DNA of 64,000 nt, from positions 124,001 to 188,000 of the forward strand of contig NZ_FNVU01000013.1 in assembly GCF_900107965.1 (NCBI RefSeq), given 5' to 3'. This stretch comes from Actinacidiphila yanglinensis (GTDB taxonomy: Bacteria > Actinomycetota > Actinomycetes > Streptomycetales > Streptomycetaceae). Shown here one piece after another: positions 25,725 to 34,491 of this stretch. Positions within the stretch are counted from its first letter, which is position 1. Every line of letters starts with the position of its first letter. The notes beneath the pieces are model-generated. The model saw nothing but the letters and a program-made list of their open reading frames with translations. It did no database searches and was not told the origin of the DNA. The translations under genes were made by a program, and so were the position numbers.

Positions 25725-26430
25725 GGCGGCGACGTCAGCGCCGCCGGCAGCCTCAACGACGCCGCCACGAACGGCAGTTGCGCGTTCCTCAGCAACCTGG
25801 ACGTGCGGAACGCCGCGGCCGCGGGCGCGGTGGTCACGCTCGGCGCGTCGATCACGGACGGGGTGGCCTCGGCGCAGGACGACAACCGGCGCCGGCCGAA
25901 CGACCTGGCACGGCGGCTGTCGGACAGCGGCCGTACGGTCGGGGTGCTCGACCAGGGCATCAGCGGCAACAAGCCGCTCACCGACGGCGCCGGGCAGAGC
26001 GCCCTCAACCGCTTCGGCCGCGACGTGCTCGGCCGGCCCGGAGCGCGCGGGGTGATCTTCTCCGACGACCCGATCAACGACGTCGGCGTGGTGAACCCGC
26101 CCACCGGCGCCCGGTTGATCGCCGCGCTCCAGCAACTCATCGGCCGCGCCCGCCAGGCGGGCATCGCGTTCCCGTGCGCGACGCTGACCCCCTTTCGAGG
26201 GGTCGGGCGGCTGGTCACAGGCCGGCGAGGACGCCCGCGACGCGGTCAACGCGTGCGTCCGCGGGGCGGGCAGCGGCTGCGACGCCGTCGTCGACCAGGA
26301 CGCGGCCACCCGCGATCCGGCCGACCCGGACCACTACTTGCCGTCCTACGACGCGGGCGACCATCTGCACCCGAACGAGGCCGGGTTGCAGGCCATCGCG
26401 GACGCGGTCGACCTGGCGTCGCTCTCCTGA
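25725..26430 (+). pseudogene. Decayed SGNH/GDSL hydrolase (5' truncated, one frameshift)
   Basis: The frame from about 25725 encodes the middle of an SGNH hydrolase: 'VVTLGASITDG' (Ser block), 'VLDQGISGNK', and 'FSDDPINDVG'. At 26193-26195 a TTT run has one base too many: removing one restores 'TLTPFEGSGGWSQAGEDARD' and the frame then continues to the His/Asp block 'DHLHPNEAGLQAI' and a TGA at 26428. The signal peptide and N-terminal carbohydrate-binding part are missing; the region instead merges with the gdx leader. Even with the frameshift repaired it would lack a proper start, so it is probably dead. Confidence 0.75.
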
Positions 26431-26455
26431 GGCGGGGGGGGCGGGCGCCGCCCGC

Positions 26456-26893
26456 TCAGCGAGCGGCGGGCGGGGCGACGGCCGTCGCGGGGGCGGCCGG
26501 GCTCTCAGAAGCGGCCGGGTTCTGCGGCTCGTCCGACAGGATCGACGGGTCCGGCGGCAGCGGGATCCAGCGGTGCGACCAGGCGATGACCGCCTCGAGC
26601 ACCGGCTCCAACTCCCGGCCCTTGTCCGTGAGGTGGTACTCGATCTGGCCGGGAGCGGCCGGCCCGACCCGGCGTTCGAGCACGGCGTGCTCCTCCAGGG
26701 TGCGCAGCCGCTGGGCGAGCATGGTGTCGCTGAGGCCGGGGACGGCGGCCCGGATGTGCGCGAAGCGGTGCTGGCCGGTGAACACGGCGCGCAGGATCGC
26801 GCCGGTCCAGCGGCCGCCGATCAGCTCGATGGCGGCGTGGAACCGCTCGCACACCTGGTGGATCTCGATCACGGCCGCTTCCTGGGACGCCAT
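26456..26893 (-). CDS. HxlR-family transcriptional regulator
   Basis: 145 residues from ATG 26893. The HxlR winged helix is clear: 'CERFHAAIELIGGRWTGAILRAV', 'FAHIRAAVPGLSDTMLAQRLRTLEEHAVLER', and 'EYHLTDKG'. Such proteins often sense reactive or electrophilic compounds. It follows the FMN reductase on the same strand and probably controls it through the palindrome at 27639-27657. The last 30 residues are a Pro/Ala-rich tail. Confidence 0.9.
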   Translation of the reverse strand: MASQEAAVIEIHQVCERFHAAIELIGGRWTGAILRAVFTGQHRFAHIRAAVPGLSDTMLAQRLRTLEEHAVLERRVGPAAPGQIEYHLTDKGRELEPVLEAVIAWSHRWIPLPPDPSILSDEPQNPAASESPAAPATAVAPPAAR

Positions 26894-26967
26894 CGCGGAC
26901 CCCGTCTCCCTCGTCTGCGCCGCGGGCGGGGCGCCCGCCCGCGGCGCTGGTGTGGTGCTGCCGTTCG

Positions 26968-27561
26968 TTACACGCCCTGCGACGATTCTGCCAGAGCCGG
27001 CCGCAGCGGCCGGAGCGTCTCCTCGACCCTGACCAGCTCGTCCATCATCGCCTTCGCCGCGGCGACCATCGTCTCGTTCGGCTGCACCTGCGACTCCTCG
27101 TCGAGGAACTGCTGGACGAAGGGGATGTTGACCGCCTCGGTGACCGGCGTCAGCTTCACCGCGATCACCACCGGCTTGATCGCCTGCAGCGCGCGGGTGC
27201 CCGCGGCCACCCCGCCGTAGCTGACGAAGCCGACCGGCTTGTAGAGCCACTCGTTGTGCAGGTAGTCGATCGCGTTCTTCAGCTCGGCGTTGTACCCGTG
27301 GTTGTACTCCGGCATCACGAACACCACCGCGTCGACGCCGGCGATGCGGGCGCTCCAGTCGCGGGTGTGCTGGTGGGTGTAGCGGCCGAATCGGGGGTGG
27401 TTCGGCTCGTTCATGAAGGGCAGCGCGACCTCGGCCAGGTCGATCAGGTCGACCTCGTCGAAGCCGCCGTGCGTCCGCGCCTCCCCCTCGAACCACTTGG
27501 CGACCGGCAGGCCCACCCGTCCCGGCCTGGTGCTCGCCACAATGATCCCGAGCTTCGACAT
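26968..27561 (-). CDS. NADPH-dependent FMN reductase family protein
   Basis: 197 residues, flavodoxin-like. The FMN phosphate loop 'ASTRPGRVG' is near the N-terminus, and 'VVFVMPEYNHGYNAELKNAIDYL' is the hallmark 'PEYN' motif of NADPH:FMN/quinone/azo reductases. AAGGAG lies 5 bases before ATG 27561. With the adjacent HxlR gene it forms a likely quinone or electrophile response unit. Confidence 0.9.
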   Translation of the reverse strand: MSKLGIIVASTRPGRVGLPVAKWFEGEARTHGGFDEVDLIDLAEVALPFMNEPNHPRFGRYTHQHTRDWSARIAGVDAVVFVMPEYNHGYNAELKNAIDYLHNEWLYKPVGFVSYGGVAAGTRALQAIKPVVIAVKLTPVTEAVNIPFVQQFLDEESQVQPNETMVAAAKAMMDELVRVEETLRPLRPALAESSQGV

Positions 27562-27638
27562 CGCGTCTCCTTCTGCGTGGCCGCGTCCGCGTGCCCACGT
27601 CGCCCATCGGTGTGCCCCCGGGCCGGTCCGCCCGAGGG

Positions 27639-27657
27639 CACTAAGAATAGCTTAGTG
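27639..27657. promoter_or_regulatory. Probable HxlR operator
   Basis: Perfect inverted repeat CACTAAG-AATAG-CTTAGTG, 78 bases upstream of the FMN reductase start and in the divergent gap before the YihY gene. It is AT-rich against a GC-rich background. The neighbouring HxlR regulator is the natural candidate to bind it. Confidence 0.6.
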
Positions 27658-27747
27658 ACTTGGGCGCTCCGCCCCCGCCCGAACGGTGTGAAACCGGCAT
27701 CCATCGGATAATTCCCGGAGTACGCCCCCCACGTGCCGGAGGTAGCC

Positions 27748-28761
27748 ATGGCCACCGTGGCCCCGCCTCCGGGCCGGCCGGACCGCAGAGGCGCCCGGTC
27801 CCGGCGCCGCCGCGGGCGCTGGGCCACGTGGCGGATCCGGGCGATCGCCGTCCGCCGGACGGCCGAGCGCCGCTTCCCGGTACTGACCGAGCTCACCGCC
27901 CGGCTGCTGTCGGTCAACCTGCTGGACGCGGCCACCCGCCTGGCCGCGCAGATCTTCCTGACCGCCGTCCCGTTCATGTTCGTGGCCGCCACCATCGCCC
28001 CGGACTCCGTCCGCACCCACATCCTGGACTCCGCGCACGACCTGTTCGGCCTGAACGGGAGCGCCCAGGACCAGCTGCAGCGGCTGTACGACACGCACGG
28101 CGCCGACACCGAGACCGACCGGCAGACCGTCGGGGCGATCGGCGCGGTGGTGGCCCTGCTCGCCGCGACCTCCACCAGCCGCGCGATGGCTCGAGTGTGC
28201 GAGCGCGCCTGGCTGCTCCCGCGCTCCTCCGCGCGGGTGGCGGCCTGGCGCTGGTTCACCTGGATCGTGGCCTGGGTGGCGGTCCTCGCCCTGCAGGGGC
28301 CGCTGCGCGAGGGCCTCGGGGCCGGGCCGTGGCTGGGCGTGCCGCTGATCTTCCTCGCCGACCTCGCGGTCTGGTGGTGGAGCCAGCACCTGCTGCTCGG
28401 CGCGCGCGTGCCGTGGCTTCCGCTGCTGCCCGGCGCGGTGCTCACCTCCGCGGCCATGACCGCGCTCTCGGTCACCGCCCGCATCTACCTGCCGCTCGCC
28501 CTCAACCGCAGCCTGGCCACCTACGGCCCGCTCGGCTCCGTCTTCACCCTGCTGTCCTGGCTCATCGCGATCTGCGTGTGCCTCACCTTCACCATCACCG
28601 CCGGGGCCGTGCTGGCCACCGAGCCGCCGCTGGCCCAGCACCTGCAGTGGGGTACCGGCGCGCGAGCGGCGGCCGCGCACGCCCACGGCACCGGGGCGCG
28701 CGGGCGGCGCCACCCGCGCACCCAGGGCGGTCCGCGCCGCCCGCGCGGCCGCGCCAGGTGA
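27748..28761 (+). CDS. YihY/BrkB-family membrane protein
   Basis: 337 residues from ATG 27748 (GGAGGT 6 bases upstream; an in-frame GTG at 27733 is less well placed). An Arg-rich cytoplasmic N-terminus precedes about six hydrophobic helices, with 'AAQIFLTAVPFMFV' and 'GSVFTLLSWLIAI' in the positions expected for YihY/BrkB proteins, and a basic, disordered tail. These inner-membrane proteins have no settled function. Confidence 0.75.
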   Translation: MATVAPPPGRPDRRGARSRRRRGRWATWRIRAIAVRRTAERRFPVLTELTARLLSVNLLDAATRLAAQIFLTAVPFMFVAATIAPDSVRTHILDSAHDLFGLNGSAQDQLQRLYDTHGADTETDRQTVGAIGAVVALLAATSTSRAMARVCERAWLLPRSSARVAAWRWFTWIVAWVAVLALQGPLREGLGAGPWLGVPLIFLADLAVWWWSQHLLLGARVPWLPLLPGAVLTSAAMTALSVTARIYLPLALNRSLATYGPLGSVFTLLSWLIAICVCLTFTITAGAVLATEPPLAQHLQWGTGARAAAAHAHGTGARGRRHPRTQGGPRRPRGRAR

Positions 28762-28901
28762 CGCCCGCCGGCAGCGATCCCGCATCCTCCCACCGCCCGG
28801 CGCCGCGGCGTGATCCAATGGCCCCCGGGACCGGGCCGCTCCCACGCCGGCCAGGACGTCCCGCACCTGCCCCCGACCGCCGGAACGCCCGGAGGAACAC
28901 C

Positions 28902-29339
28902 GTGCTGGAGGAGCCCGTCCGCTCGCGGGTGTCGGCCTACGCGATCGCCCGCGACGGCGCACGCCTGCTGCTCACCCGCCTCTCCGACGCCTCGCCGGTC
29001 TTCGAGCCGGGCCGGTGGCACCTGCCGGGCGGCGGGATCGACCCCGGCGAGCAGCCGGCCGACGCCCTCGCCCGCGAGCTGCACGAGGAGACCGGCCTCG
29101 AACTGCTCGACGCCCGCCTGCTGGAGGCCCGCAGCTACACCGCGCGCCGCCTCGGCACCACCTGGCACCTGGTCGGCCTCTTCTACCTCGCCCGGCTCGC
29201 GCCCGGGCCCCTCGTCGTCACCGAGCGGGACGGCTCCACCAGCGAGGCGCGCTGGATATCCCGGTCGGAGCTGACCGGGCCGGTCCTCTCGCCGGCCGCC
29301 GCCGACGCGCTCCGCATGATCGACGCGCTGCCCGCCTGA
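28902..29339 (+). CDS. Nudix hydrolase
   Basis: 145 residues from GTG 28902 with GGAGGAA upstream. The Nudix box is complete: 'GGGIDPGEQPADALARELHE' continuing into ETGLEL (GX5EX7REUXEEXGU). The family hydrolyses nucleoside diphosphates linked to other groups, often for housecleaning. The substrate is not predictable. The frame is open upstream but only the Nudix part is protein-like. Confidence 0.9.
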   Translation: MLEEPVRSRVSAYAIARDGARLLLTRLSDASPVFEPGRWHLPGGGIDPGEQPADALARELHEETGLELLDARLLEARSYTARRLGTTWHLVGLFYLARLAPGPLVVTERDGSTSEARWISRSELTGPVLSPAAADALRMIDALPA

Positions 29340-29793
29340 GGGACACGGGCGTCGCCGTCCGGTGGACGTCGATCGGGGGCGCCGCGCGTTGCCGTCCGGT
29401 GAGCGGGCGGGAAACGACCGCGCGGCCGGATTTTCACCGCGCTGAAAGTTCCCGGCACGGCGGGCCAACGCCGCAGTTCCACCGCGACCCCAGTGGACTA
29501 GACCACAGAGTTTTTCGGCAACCCCTTTACGCGGCACGGTGGTTCATGCGTCACTCATGACGCGTGCACAACAAGCACCTCGCCCGCACCGAACCTCCGC
29601 AGCACCCCCGGCGAGACCCCGGATCGATTCCGGACCCCGTGCCACCGGACCCACGCGCAACCCGCTCCCGCGTCGATGACGGCGGTCACCGATGCGACCA
29701 CGGACTACGCGAGTAGACCCGGCCCCGCCGGACCGCACCTCCCGCACCGCTCCGGATCATCCCCCCATTCCCCAACACGCCTGGAGGAAAGCC
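29340..29793. other. Intergenic region upstream of the lysozyme gene
   Basis: About 450 bases without a gene. It includes a less GC-rich stretch (about 29425-29570) and an inverted repeat GCGTCA-CTCA-TGACGC (29548-29563) that could be an operator for the lysozyme promoter. No structured RNA was recognised. Confidence 0.4.
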
Positions 29794-30702
29794 TTGTTCT
29801 CCCGATACCCCACCACCAAGGCGGTCAAGCGGAGCCTGATGGCGGTCGGCGTGCTCGGTGCGAGCGTCGCACTGACCGCGACCATGACGGCGGGCACGGC
29901 CACCGCCTCGACGCTGTCGGCCCAGAAGCTGCCGAAGGGCAGCACCATCCCGCTCGGCGACGGTTACATGGGCGTCGGCTACGTCCAGGACAGCAAGAAC
30001 TTCACCGCGGACTCCAGGAAGCTGATGCTGGACGCGGCAGGTCTGGTGAGCCCGAACTTCGCCTCGAACCCCCCGCCCGGCATCGACGTCTCCCACTACC
30101 AGGGGACGATCAACTGGTCGTCGGTGAAGTCGGCCGGCATCCAGTTCGCCTACATCAAGGCGACCGAGGGGACCACGTACAAGGACCCCACCTTCAACGC
30201 CAACTACCTCAACGCCTACAACGCGGGCGTGATCCGGGGCGCGTACCACTTCGCGCAGCCGGGCTCCTCCAGCGGCGCGTCCCAGGCCAACTACTTCGCC
30301 AGCAACGGCGGGGCCTGGTCGGCGGACAACCTGACCCTGCCGGGCATGCTGGACCTGGAGGGCGGCTGCTACGGCCTGTCGGCCGCCTCGATGCAGTCGT
30401 GGATCCTCGACTTCTACAACACCTACAAGTCGAGGACCGGCCGTGACGTCCTCATCTACACCAGCGCCAGCTGGTGGAGCTCCTGCACCGGCAGCTGGAG
30501 CGGTATGTCCGCCCGCAGCCCGCTGGTCGCGGCGTCCTGGACCAGCGCGGCCGACCCGACCATCCCGTCCGGCTTCCCGTACGCCACGATCTGGCAGTAC
30601 ACCGACGCCGGTTCGGTGAGCGGCATCTCGGGCGCGGTGGACCGCGACCGGTTCAACGGCGACCACTCGCGCATCCTCGCGCTGGCCAACAACACCGCCT
30701 GA
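29794..30702 (+). CDS. Secreted GH25 lysozyme (N,O-diacetylmuramidase type)
   Basis: 302 residues from a TTG start at 29794, chosen for the GGAGGAAA site 4 bases upstream; no ATG or GTG is as well placed. A Sec signal with a hydrophobic core about 15-35 ends near 'TATAS'. After an extra N-terminal segment of about 55 residues, the GH25 domain begins at 'GIDVSHYQGTINW' and contains 'IKATEG', 'GAYHFAQP' and 'MLDLEG', which carry the catalytic acidic residues. It cleaves peptidoglycan between MurNAc and GlcNAc, for defence, predation or wall turnover. It ends with a strong terminator. Confidence 0.92.
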   Translation: MFSRYPTTKAVKRSLMAVGVLGASVALTATMTAGTATASTLSAQKLPKGSTIPLGDGYMGVGYVQDSKNFTADSRKLMLDAAGLVSPNFASNPPPGIDVSHYQGTINWSSVKSAGIQFAYIKATEGTTYKDPTFNANYLNAYNAGVIRGAYHFAQPGSSSGASQANYFASNGGAWSADNLTLPGMLDLEGGCYGLSAASMQSWILDFYNTYKSRTGRDVLIYTSASWWSSCTGSWSGMSARSPLVAASWTSAADPTIPSGFPYATIWQYTDAGSVSGISGAVDRDRFNGDHSRILALANNTA

Positions 30703-30720
30703 CCGGCGGACCGAAGACCG

Positions 30721-30766
30721 CAGCACGCCCGGGTGGCGCGGCGAAGGCCGCCGCCCGGGCGTGCTG
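30721..30766 (+). terminator. Terminator of the lysozyme gene
   Basis: A 13-bp perfect stem CAGCACGCCCGGG/CCCGGGCGTGCTG with an inner stem-loop begins 18 bases after the lysozyme stop. Confidence 0.8.
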
Positions 30767-30872
30767 TCACCAGTCCGGTCGCCCGCTCCAACTCCGGCCG
30801 CGCTGGGGGCGGGTGACGCACCGACGGCAGCCGCGGCGGGAGGACGGGAGCGCGGCACTGCTACTCTCGTGC

Positions 30873-31769
30873 ATGTCAGCACAAGATAGCGCTACCCCCG
30901 CGCCGTGGATAGCAGCGCGCCACGGAGCCACCCTCGCCGCCCTGGGCGTGCTCGGCTTCTCCTTCACCTTTCCCGCCACCTCCTGGGCCCTGGACGGCTT
31001 CGGCCCCTGGACGGCCACCGGCCTGCGCGGCGTCCTGGCCGCGCTCGTGGCCGGGACCTGCCTCGCCGCCGGCCGCGTACCCGTTCCGGAACGGCGGCAC
31101 TGGCCCGGACTCCTCACCGTCGCCGCGGGATGCGTCATCGGCTTCCCGCTGCTGACCACCCTGGCACTGCGGACCTCCTCGACCGCCCACTCCGCCGTCG
31201 TCATCGGCGTGCTGCCGCTCGCCACCGCGGCCGTCTCGGTCGTCCGCACCGGCGAGCGCCCGCCGCGGCCCTTCTGGTACGGCGCGGTGGGCGGCGCCGC
31301 CGCCGTCATCGGCTTCGCCCTGGAGCAGAGCCACGGCGCACCGACCGTCGCCGACCTCTACCTGTTCGCGGCGCTGCTGGTGTGCGCCGCCGGATACACC
31401 GAGGGTGGCCGGCTCGCCCGGCACATGCCCGGGTGGCAGGTCATCGCGTGGGGCGTGGTGGCCGCGCTCCCGATCACCGCGGCGGCGGCTTTCCTCGCCC
31501 TGCCCGCCGAACCCGTGCACCTCACCGGCAAGGCTGTGGTGGGGATGCTGTACGTCGCCGCGGTCTCGCAGTTCGGCGGGTTCGTCCTCTGGTACCGCGG
31601 GATGGCCGCCATCGGGGTCGCCCGGGCGAGCCAACTCCAGCTCTCCCAGCCCCTCCTCACCCTCCTGTGGTCCGTCCTGCTCATGGGCGAGCACCTCTCC
31701 CCGATGACCCCGGTCGCCGCCCTGGCCGTCCTCCTGTGCGTCGTCTCCACCCAACGCGCCCGCGCCTGA
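30873..31769 (+). CDS. EamA-family (DMT superfamily) transporter
   Basis: 298 residues from ATG 30873, about ten hydrophobic helices arranged as two EamA repeats ('GVLGFSFTFPATSWALDGFGP' in the first, 'GMAAIGVARASQLQLSQPLLT' in the second). Members export metabolites or amino acids; the substrate is not predictable. The last 150 bases of this gene are repeated at 33726-33877 beyond the kinase gene. No strong SD is seen. Confidence 0.85.
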   Translation: MSAQDSATPAPWIAARHGATLAALGVLGFSFTFPATSWALDGFGPWTATGLRGVLAALVAGTCLAAGRVPVPERRHWPGLLTVAAGCVIGFPLLTTLALRTSSTAHSAVVIGVLPLATAAVSVVRTGERPPRPFWYGAVGGAAAVIGFALEQSHGAPTVADLYLFAALLVCAAGYTEGGRLARHMPGWQVIAWGVVAALPITAAAAFLALPAEPVHLTGKAVVGMLYVAAVSQFGGFVLWYRGMAAIGVARASQLQLSQPLLTLLWSVLLMGEHLSPMTPVAALAVLLCVVSTQRARA

Positions 31770-31789
31770 CCCCGGTTCGGCGGGCGCGA

Positions 31790-31895
31790 CCGCCTTGCCG
31801 CCGACGGCGACGACGGTGGTGACCACGAACGCCTCGGCGAGGGCCAGGGCGCCCGGGCCTGGTGGGTGGCGGCGAGCAGCAGCGGGCCGACCCGA
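31790..31895 (-). pseudogene. Fragment of the uracil-DNA glycosylase gene
   Basis: 31790-31856 matches 34614-34680 inside the intact glycosylase-family gene, in the same orientation, at high identity (same 'GACGACGGTGGTGACC' core); it then jumps to sequence like 34711 onward. It is too short to encode anything and marks an old duplication. The remaining stretch to 32142 has no recognisable gene apart from the kinase promoter. Confidence 0.7.
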
Positions 31896-32142
31896 CCTGG
31901 ACGTGTGCGTGAGGGGCTGCCGTTGGGCATCTGCCGGCGATACTGTCCAATCGCCGCCAAGTCCGGCGCCAGGCGCTGATGCTGGCGGTGTCGTTGCAGC
32001 AGCTTGCAGGCAACTACGCCCTGGCCTGGTGGATTTGGGAGGGGAAAGAGCATGTCGGCTTCGCGGTCGCGTACTGATCCCTACCGCGCCGGTTCGCCAC
32101 CAGGAGAGACAGGAACGTACGAAACGGGGGAGGCGCAGCGGA

Positions 32143-33663
32143 GTGCGAGACCAGATGCTCGGGGGTCGTTACCGGTTGGTGCGACAGCTCGGCGAAGGCG
32201 GAATGGGACAAGTATGGGAGGCGGAGGACGAGACGCTGAGCCGGAACGTCGCGGTCAAGGTGATCTCCCTGCTCGCTGGTGGCGGAAGCCGCGGTGACGA
32301 GGCCCGTACCAGATTCCTGCGCGAGGCACGGATCACCGCCCAATTGCAGCACCCCCATATCGTGACGATCCACGACCTCGGCGAGACCGACGCAGGAATC
32401 GCACGGGTTCCGTTCCTGGTGATGGAGTTGGTCCGAGGGGAGGGACTGGACACGGCGCTGCGCCGAGGTGTCGTTACCCTGGCGGACGCGGCCCGATGGG
32501 GCGCGCAGATTTCCGACGCGCTTGCCGTGGCACACGCAGCCGGAATCATGCACCGGGACATCAAGCCGTCGAATATCCTCATCACGCCTTCCGGCACCGT
32601 GAAAGTCCTCGACTTCGGCATCGCGAGGGCCGCCGATCCCTACGCGACCGCGGACCGCATCACGCAGACCGGCTTCATCGTGGGCACACCCCCCTACATG
32701 GCCCCCGAACAAGCACGCGGCCTCCCCGAACCGCGCAGCGACCTGTACGCCCTCGGCTGCCTGCTCTTCGAACTGATCACAGGTCAGCTGCCCTTCCAGG
32801 CCCCCGACACCGTGGGCTACCTCACGGCACACCTCACCCAGGAGCCGCCCACCCCCAGCTCGGTATCCACCGGCGTCCCCTCCGCGTGGGACGACCTCGT
32901 GCTGAGGCTGCTGGAAAAAGACCCGGACCAGCGGTACCCGAGTGCCACCGACCTCTCCCAGGCACTACGACGCCTCGATCGCACACCCGAGCCCGCCGGA
33001 GACCCTGCGCCATCAACAGGAGAGACCTCCGAGGCCACCCGGAAACCGGACAAGAAGGATATCCCCTTCACCATCTCGTGGACGGGAAAGGATCCCCTGT
33101 CCGCCTACACTGACTCCTCGCACAAGGGTTCTCTGGTCGTCTTCGCAAAGGTGTTGCTACTGGTGACCGCGCCGGGTGTGTTGATACCGCTGCTGCTGCA
33201 CCGCATCAAGGCCGGGACAGTGAATAACGGCTGGTTGGCATGGTTCGCACTGTCAACCGGAATCGGAATTCTCCCGCTCGGATTCCTTCTCGTGGTTCCT
33301 TTGCTGACGTACCTGCACCGGTCGCGCCAGGCATGGTCCCTGTCTGTCGGACCGGAGTACATCGAGACGACCGGCCACTCCGGCACGCGCAAATACCTGT
33401 GGCGCCAGGTGCTTGAGTGCACCATCGAAGAGATCGTCACCAACTTGTGGGTCCTTCATGAGTTCACCGGCCTCCACCTCAAGTTCACGAAGGATGTGAA
33501 GCGCAAGCGGGGAACCGATCCGGCGGGGTGGCCCCCGAACTGCCCAGGGGAGAGGACCATCCGCGGGGACGGAGTGTGGCCCATCTGCGTCCTCGGCCCA
33601 ATGACCGACAAGCAGCGCTCGGAACTCAGCGAAGCCATCGCCCGGTACGGCCCTCCGCGATGA
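32143..33663 (+). CDS. Membrane Ser/Thr protein kinase (PknB-like) with novel C-terminal domain
   Basis: 506 residues from GTG 32143 (GGGGGAGG upstream). The kinase domain (about 10-270) has the Gly loop 'LGEGGMGQVW', Lys39 in 'VAVKV', 'HRDIKPSN', 'DFGIA' and 'GTPPYMAPEQA', so it should be active. A polar linker is followed by two hydrophobic helices (about 327-350 and 362-390) and a cytoplasmic 110-residue domain with 'YIETTGHSGTRKYLWRQV', unlike PASTA repeats. The C-terminal domain is unfamiliar to me. Base composition is visibly lower in GC than the neighbours, and the gene is flanked by duplicated pieces of adjacent genes, which suggests acquisition. Confidence 0.9.
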   Translation: MRDQMLGGRYRLVRQLGEGGMGQVWEAEDETLSRNVAVKVISLLAGGGSRGDEARTRFLREARITAQLQHPHIVTIHDLGETDAGIARVPFLVMELVRGEGLDTALRRGVVTLADAARWGAQISDALAVAHAAGIMHRDIKPSNILITPSGTVKVLDFGIARAADPYATADRITQTGFIVGTPPYMAPEQARGLPEPRSDLYALGCLLFELITGQLPFQAPDTVGYLTAHLTQEPPTPSSVSTGVPSAWDDLVLRLLEKDPDQRYPSATDLSQALRRLDRTPEPAGDPAPSTGETSEATRKPDKKDIPFTISWTGKDPLSAYTDSSHKGSLVVFAKVLLLVTAPGVLIPLLLHRIKAGTVNNGWLAWFALSTGIGILPLGFLLVVPLLTYLHRSRQAWSLSVGPEYIETTGHSGTRKYLWRQVLECTIEEIVTNLWVLHEFTGLHLKFTKDVKRKRGTDPAGWPPNCPGERTIRGDGVWPICVLGPMTDKQRSELSEAIARYGPPR

Positions 33664-33725
33664 ACCCCACCGCCCACAACCGCGCACCGGTGAGCTGCTG
33701 TCCACCATGAGGCTCATGGTGCAGG

Positions 33726-33877
33726 CGCCCGGGCGAGCCAACTCCAGCTCTCCCAGCCCTCCCCACCCTCCTGTGCTGCTCATGGGCGAGCACCTCTCCC
33801 CGATCACCCCGGTCGCCGCCCTGGCTGTCCTCCTGTGCGTCGTCTCCACCCAACGCGCCCGCACCTGACCACGGTTC
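33726..33877 (+). pseudogene. Copied 3' end of the EamA transporter gene
   Basis: 152 bases nearly identical to 31619-31777, covering the last 50 codons and stop of the EamA gene, with a short deletion and scattered substitutions. It has no start and is not expressed as a protein. It forms a direct repeat on the far side of the kinase gene. Confidence 0.85.
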
Positions 33878-33891
33878 CCCGCCGCGAGCAC

Positions 33892-34344
33892 TCACTCGGT
33901 GGGCTGTTGATGGCCCAGATCGATCTCCAGCCGTGCCGGGCCCACACTGATCCGCCGGATCCTGCCCAGTCCGGAGAGCATCTGCCGAAAGAACGACCGT
34001 CGCGTGCAGCGGGGACAGGTGACGGCCGCGGTGAAGGAGAAACCGTCGGCTCCCGCCGCGACGCAACGGAGCGCCACCTGGTACTCGACGGCGTCGCGGC
34101 AACCAGGGCACGGCAGTCCCCGAAGCTCGTAGGGGACGCGATAGGCGATCTCCTCGCACGCCGCCCCGCAGCTCTGGCAACGCGCTACGGACCGAGCCGT
34201 GCCTTGGGCGGTCCAGCCGTCACGCCGGGGGGCGAGGGCGACTTCCTCGACACGGACCTCGAAGGGGACCGCGTTCGAGGCCCTGCACTCCGGGCAGAGG
34301 GAATCGCCGGTGAGTTCGAGCACGCGATCCGGTTCGTTCCCCAT
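33892..34344 (-). CDS. Zinc-ribbon protein with four CxxC motifs
   Basis: 150 residues from ATG 34344 (GGAG 6 bases upstream); a GTG at 34428 would add 28 residues. It has four CxxC pairs, 'CPEC', 'CQSC', 'CPGC' and 'CPRC', spaced as two zinc ribbons, with beta-rich sequence between. No catalytic domain is visible. The gene lies between the EamA duplicate and the intact glycosylase gene and may have arrived with the kinase segment. Function is unknown; nucleic-acid or protein binding is possible. Confidence 0.7.
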   Translation of the reverse strand: MGNEPDRVLELTGDSLCPECRASNAVPFEVRVEEVALAPRRDGWTAQGTARSVARCQSCGAACEEIAYRVPYELRGLPCPGCRDAVEYQVALRCVAAGADGFSFTAAVTCPRCTRRSFFRQMLSGLGRIRRISVGPARLEIDLGHQQPTE

Positions 34345-34491
34345 CCTGGACTCCGTTGAAGCTCTGATGCGTTCACGGTAGCTCTCCGGCGCGGTCAGGG
34401 CGGCCAGATCGATCGCACTGGCCACCACGTCGCACGACTGCCTCGGCGGGCACGGGAACGGCGCGAACCCCGGCCCGGCAGACGGAAAGCG

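Noticed and set aside
31619-33877. Insertion sequence or integrative element carrying the kinase
   Set aside because: No transposase or integrase gene and no terminal inverted repeats were found; only duplicated neighbour fragments flank it.
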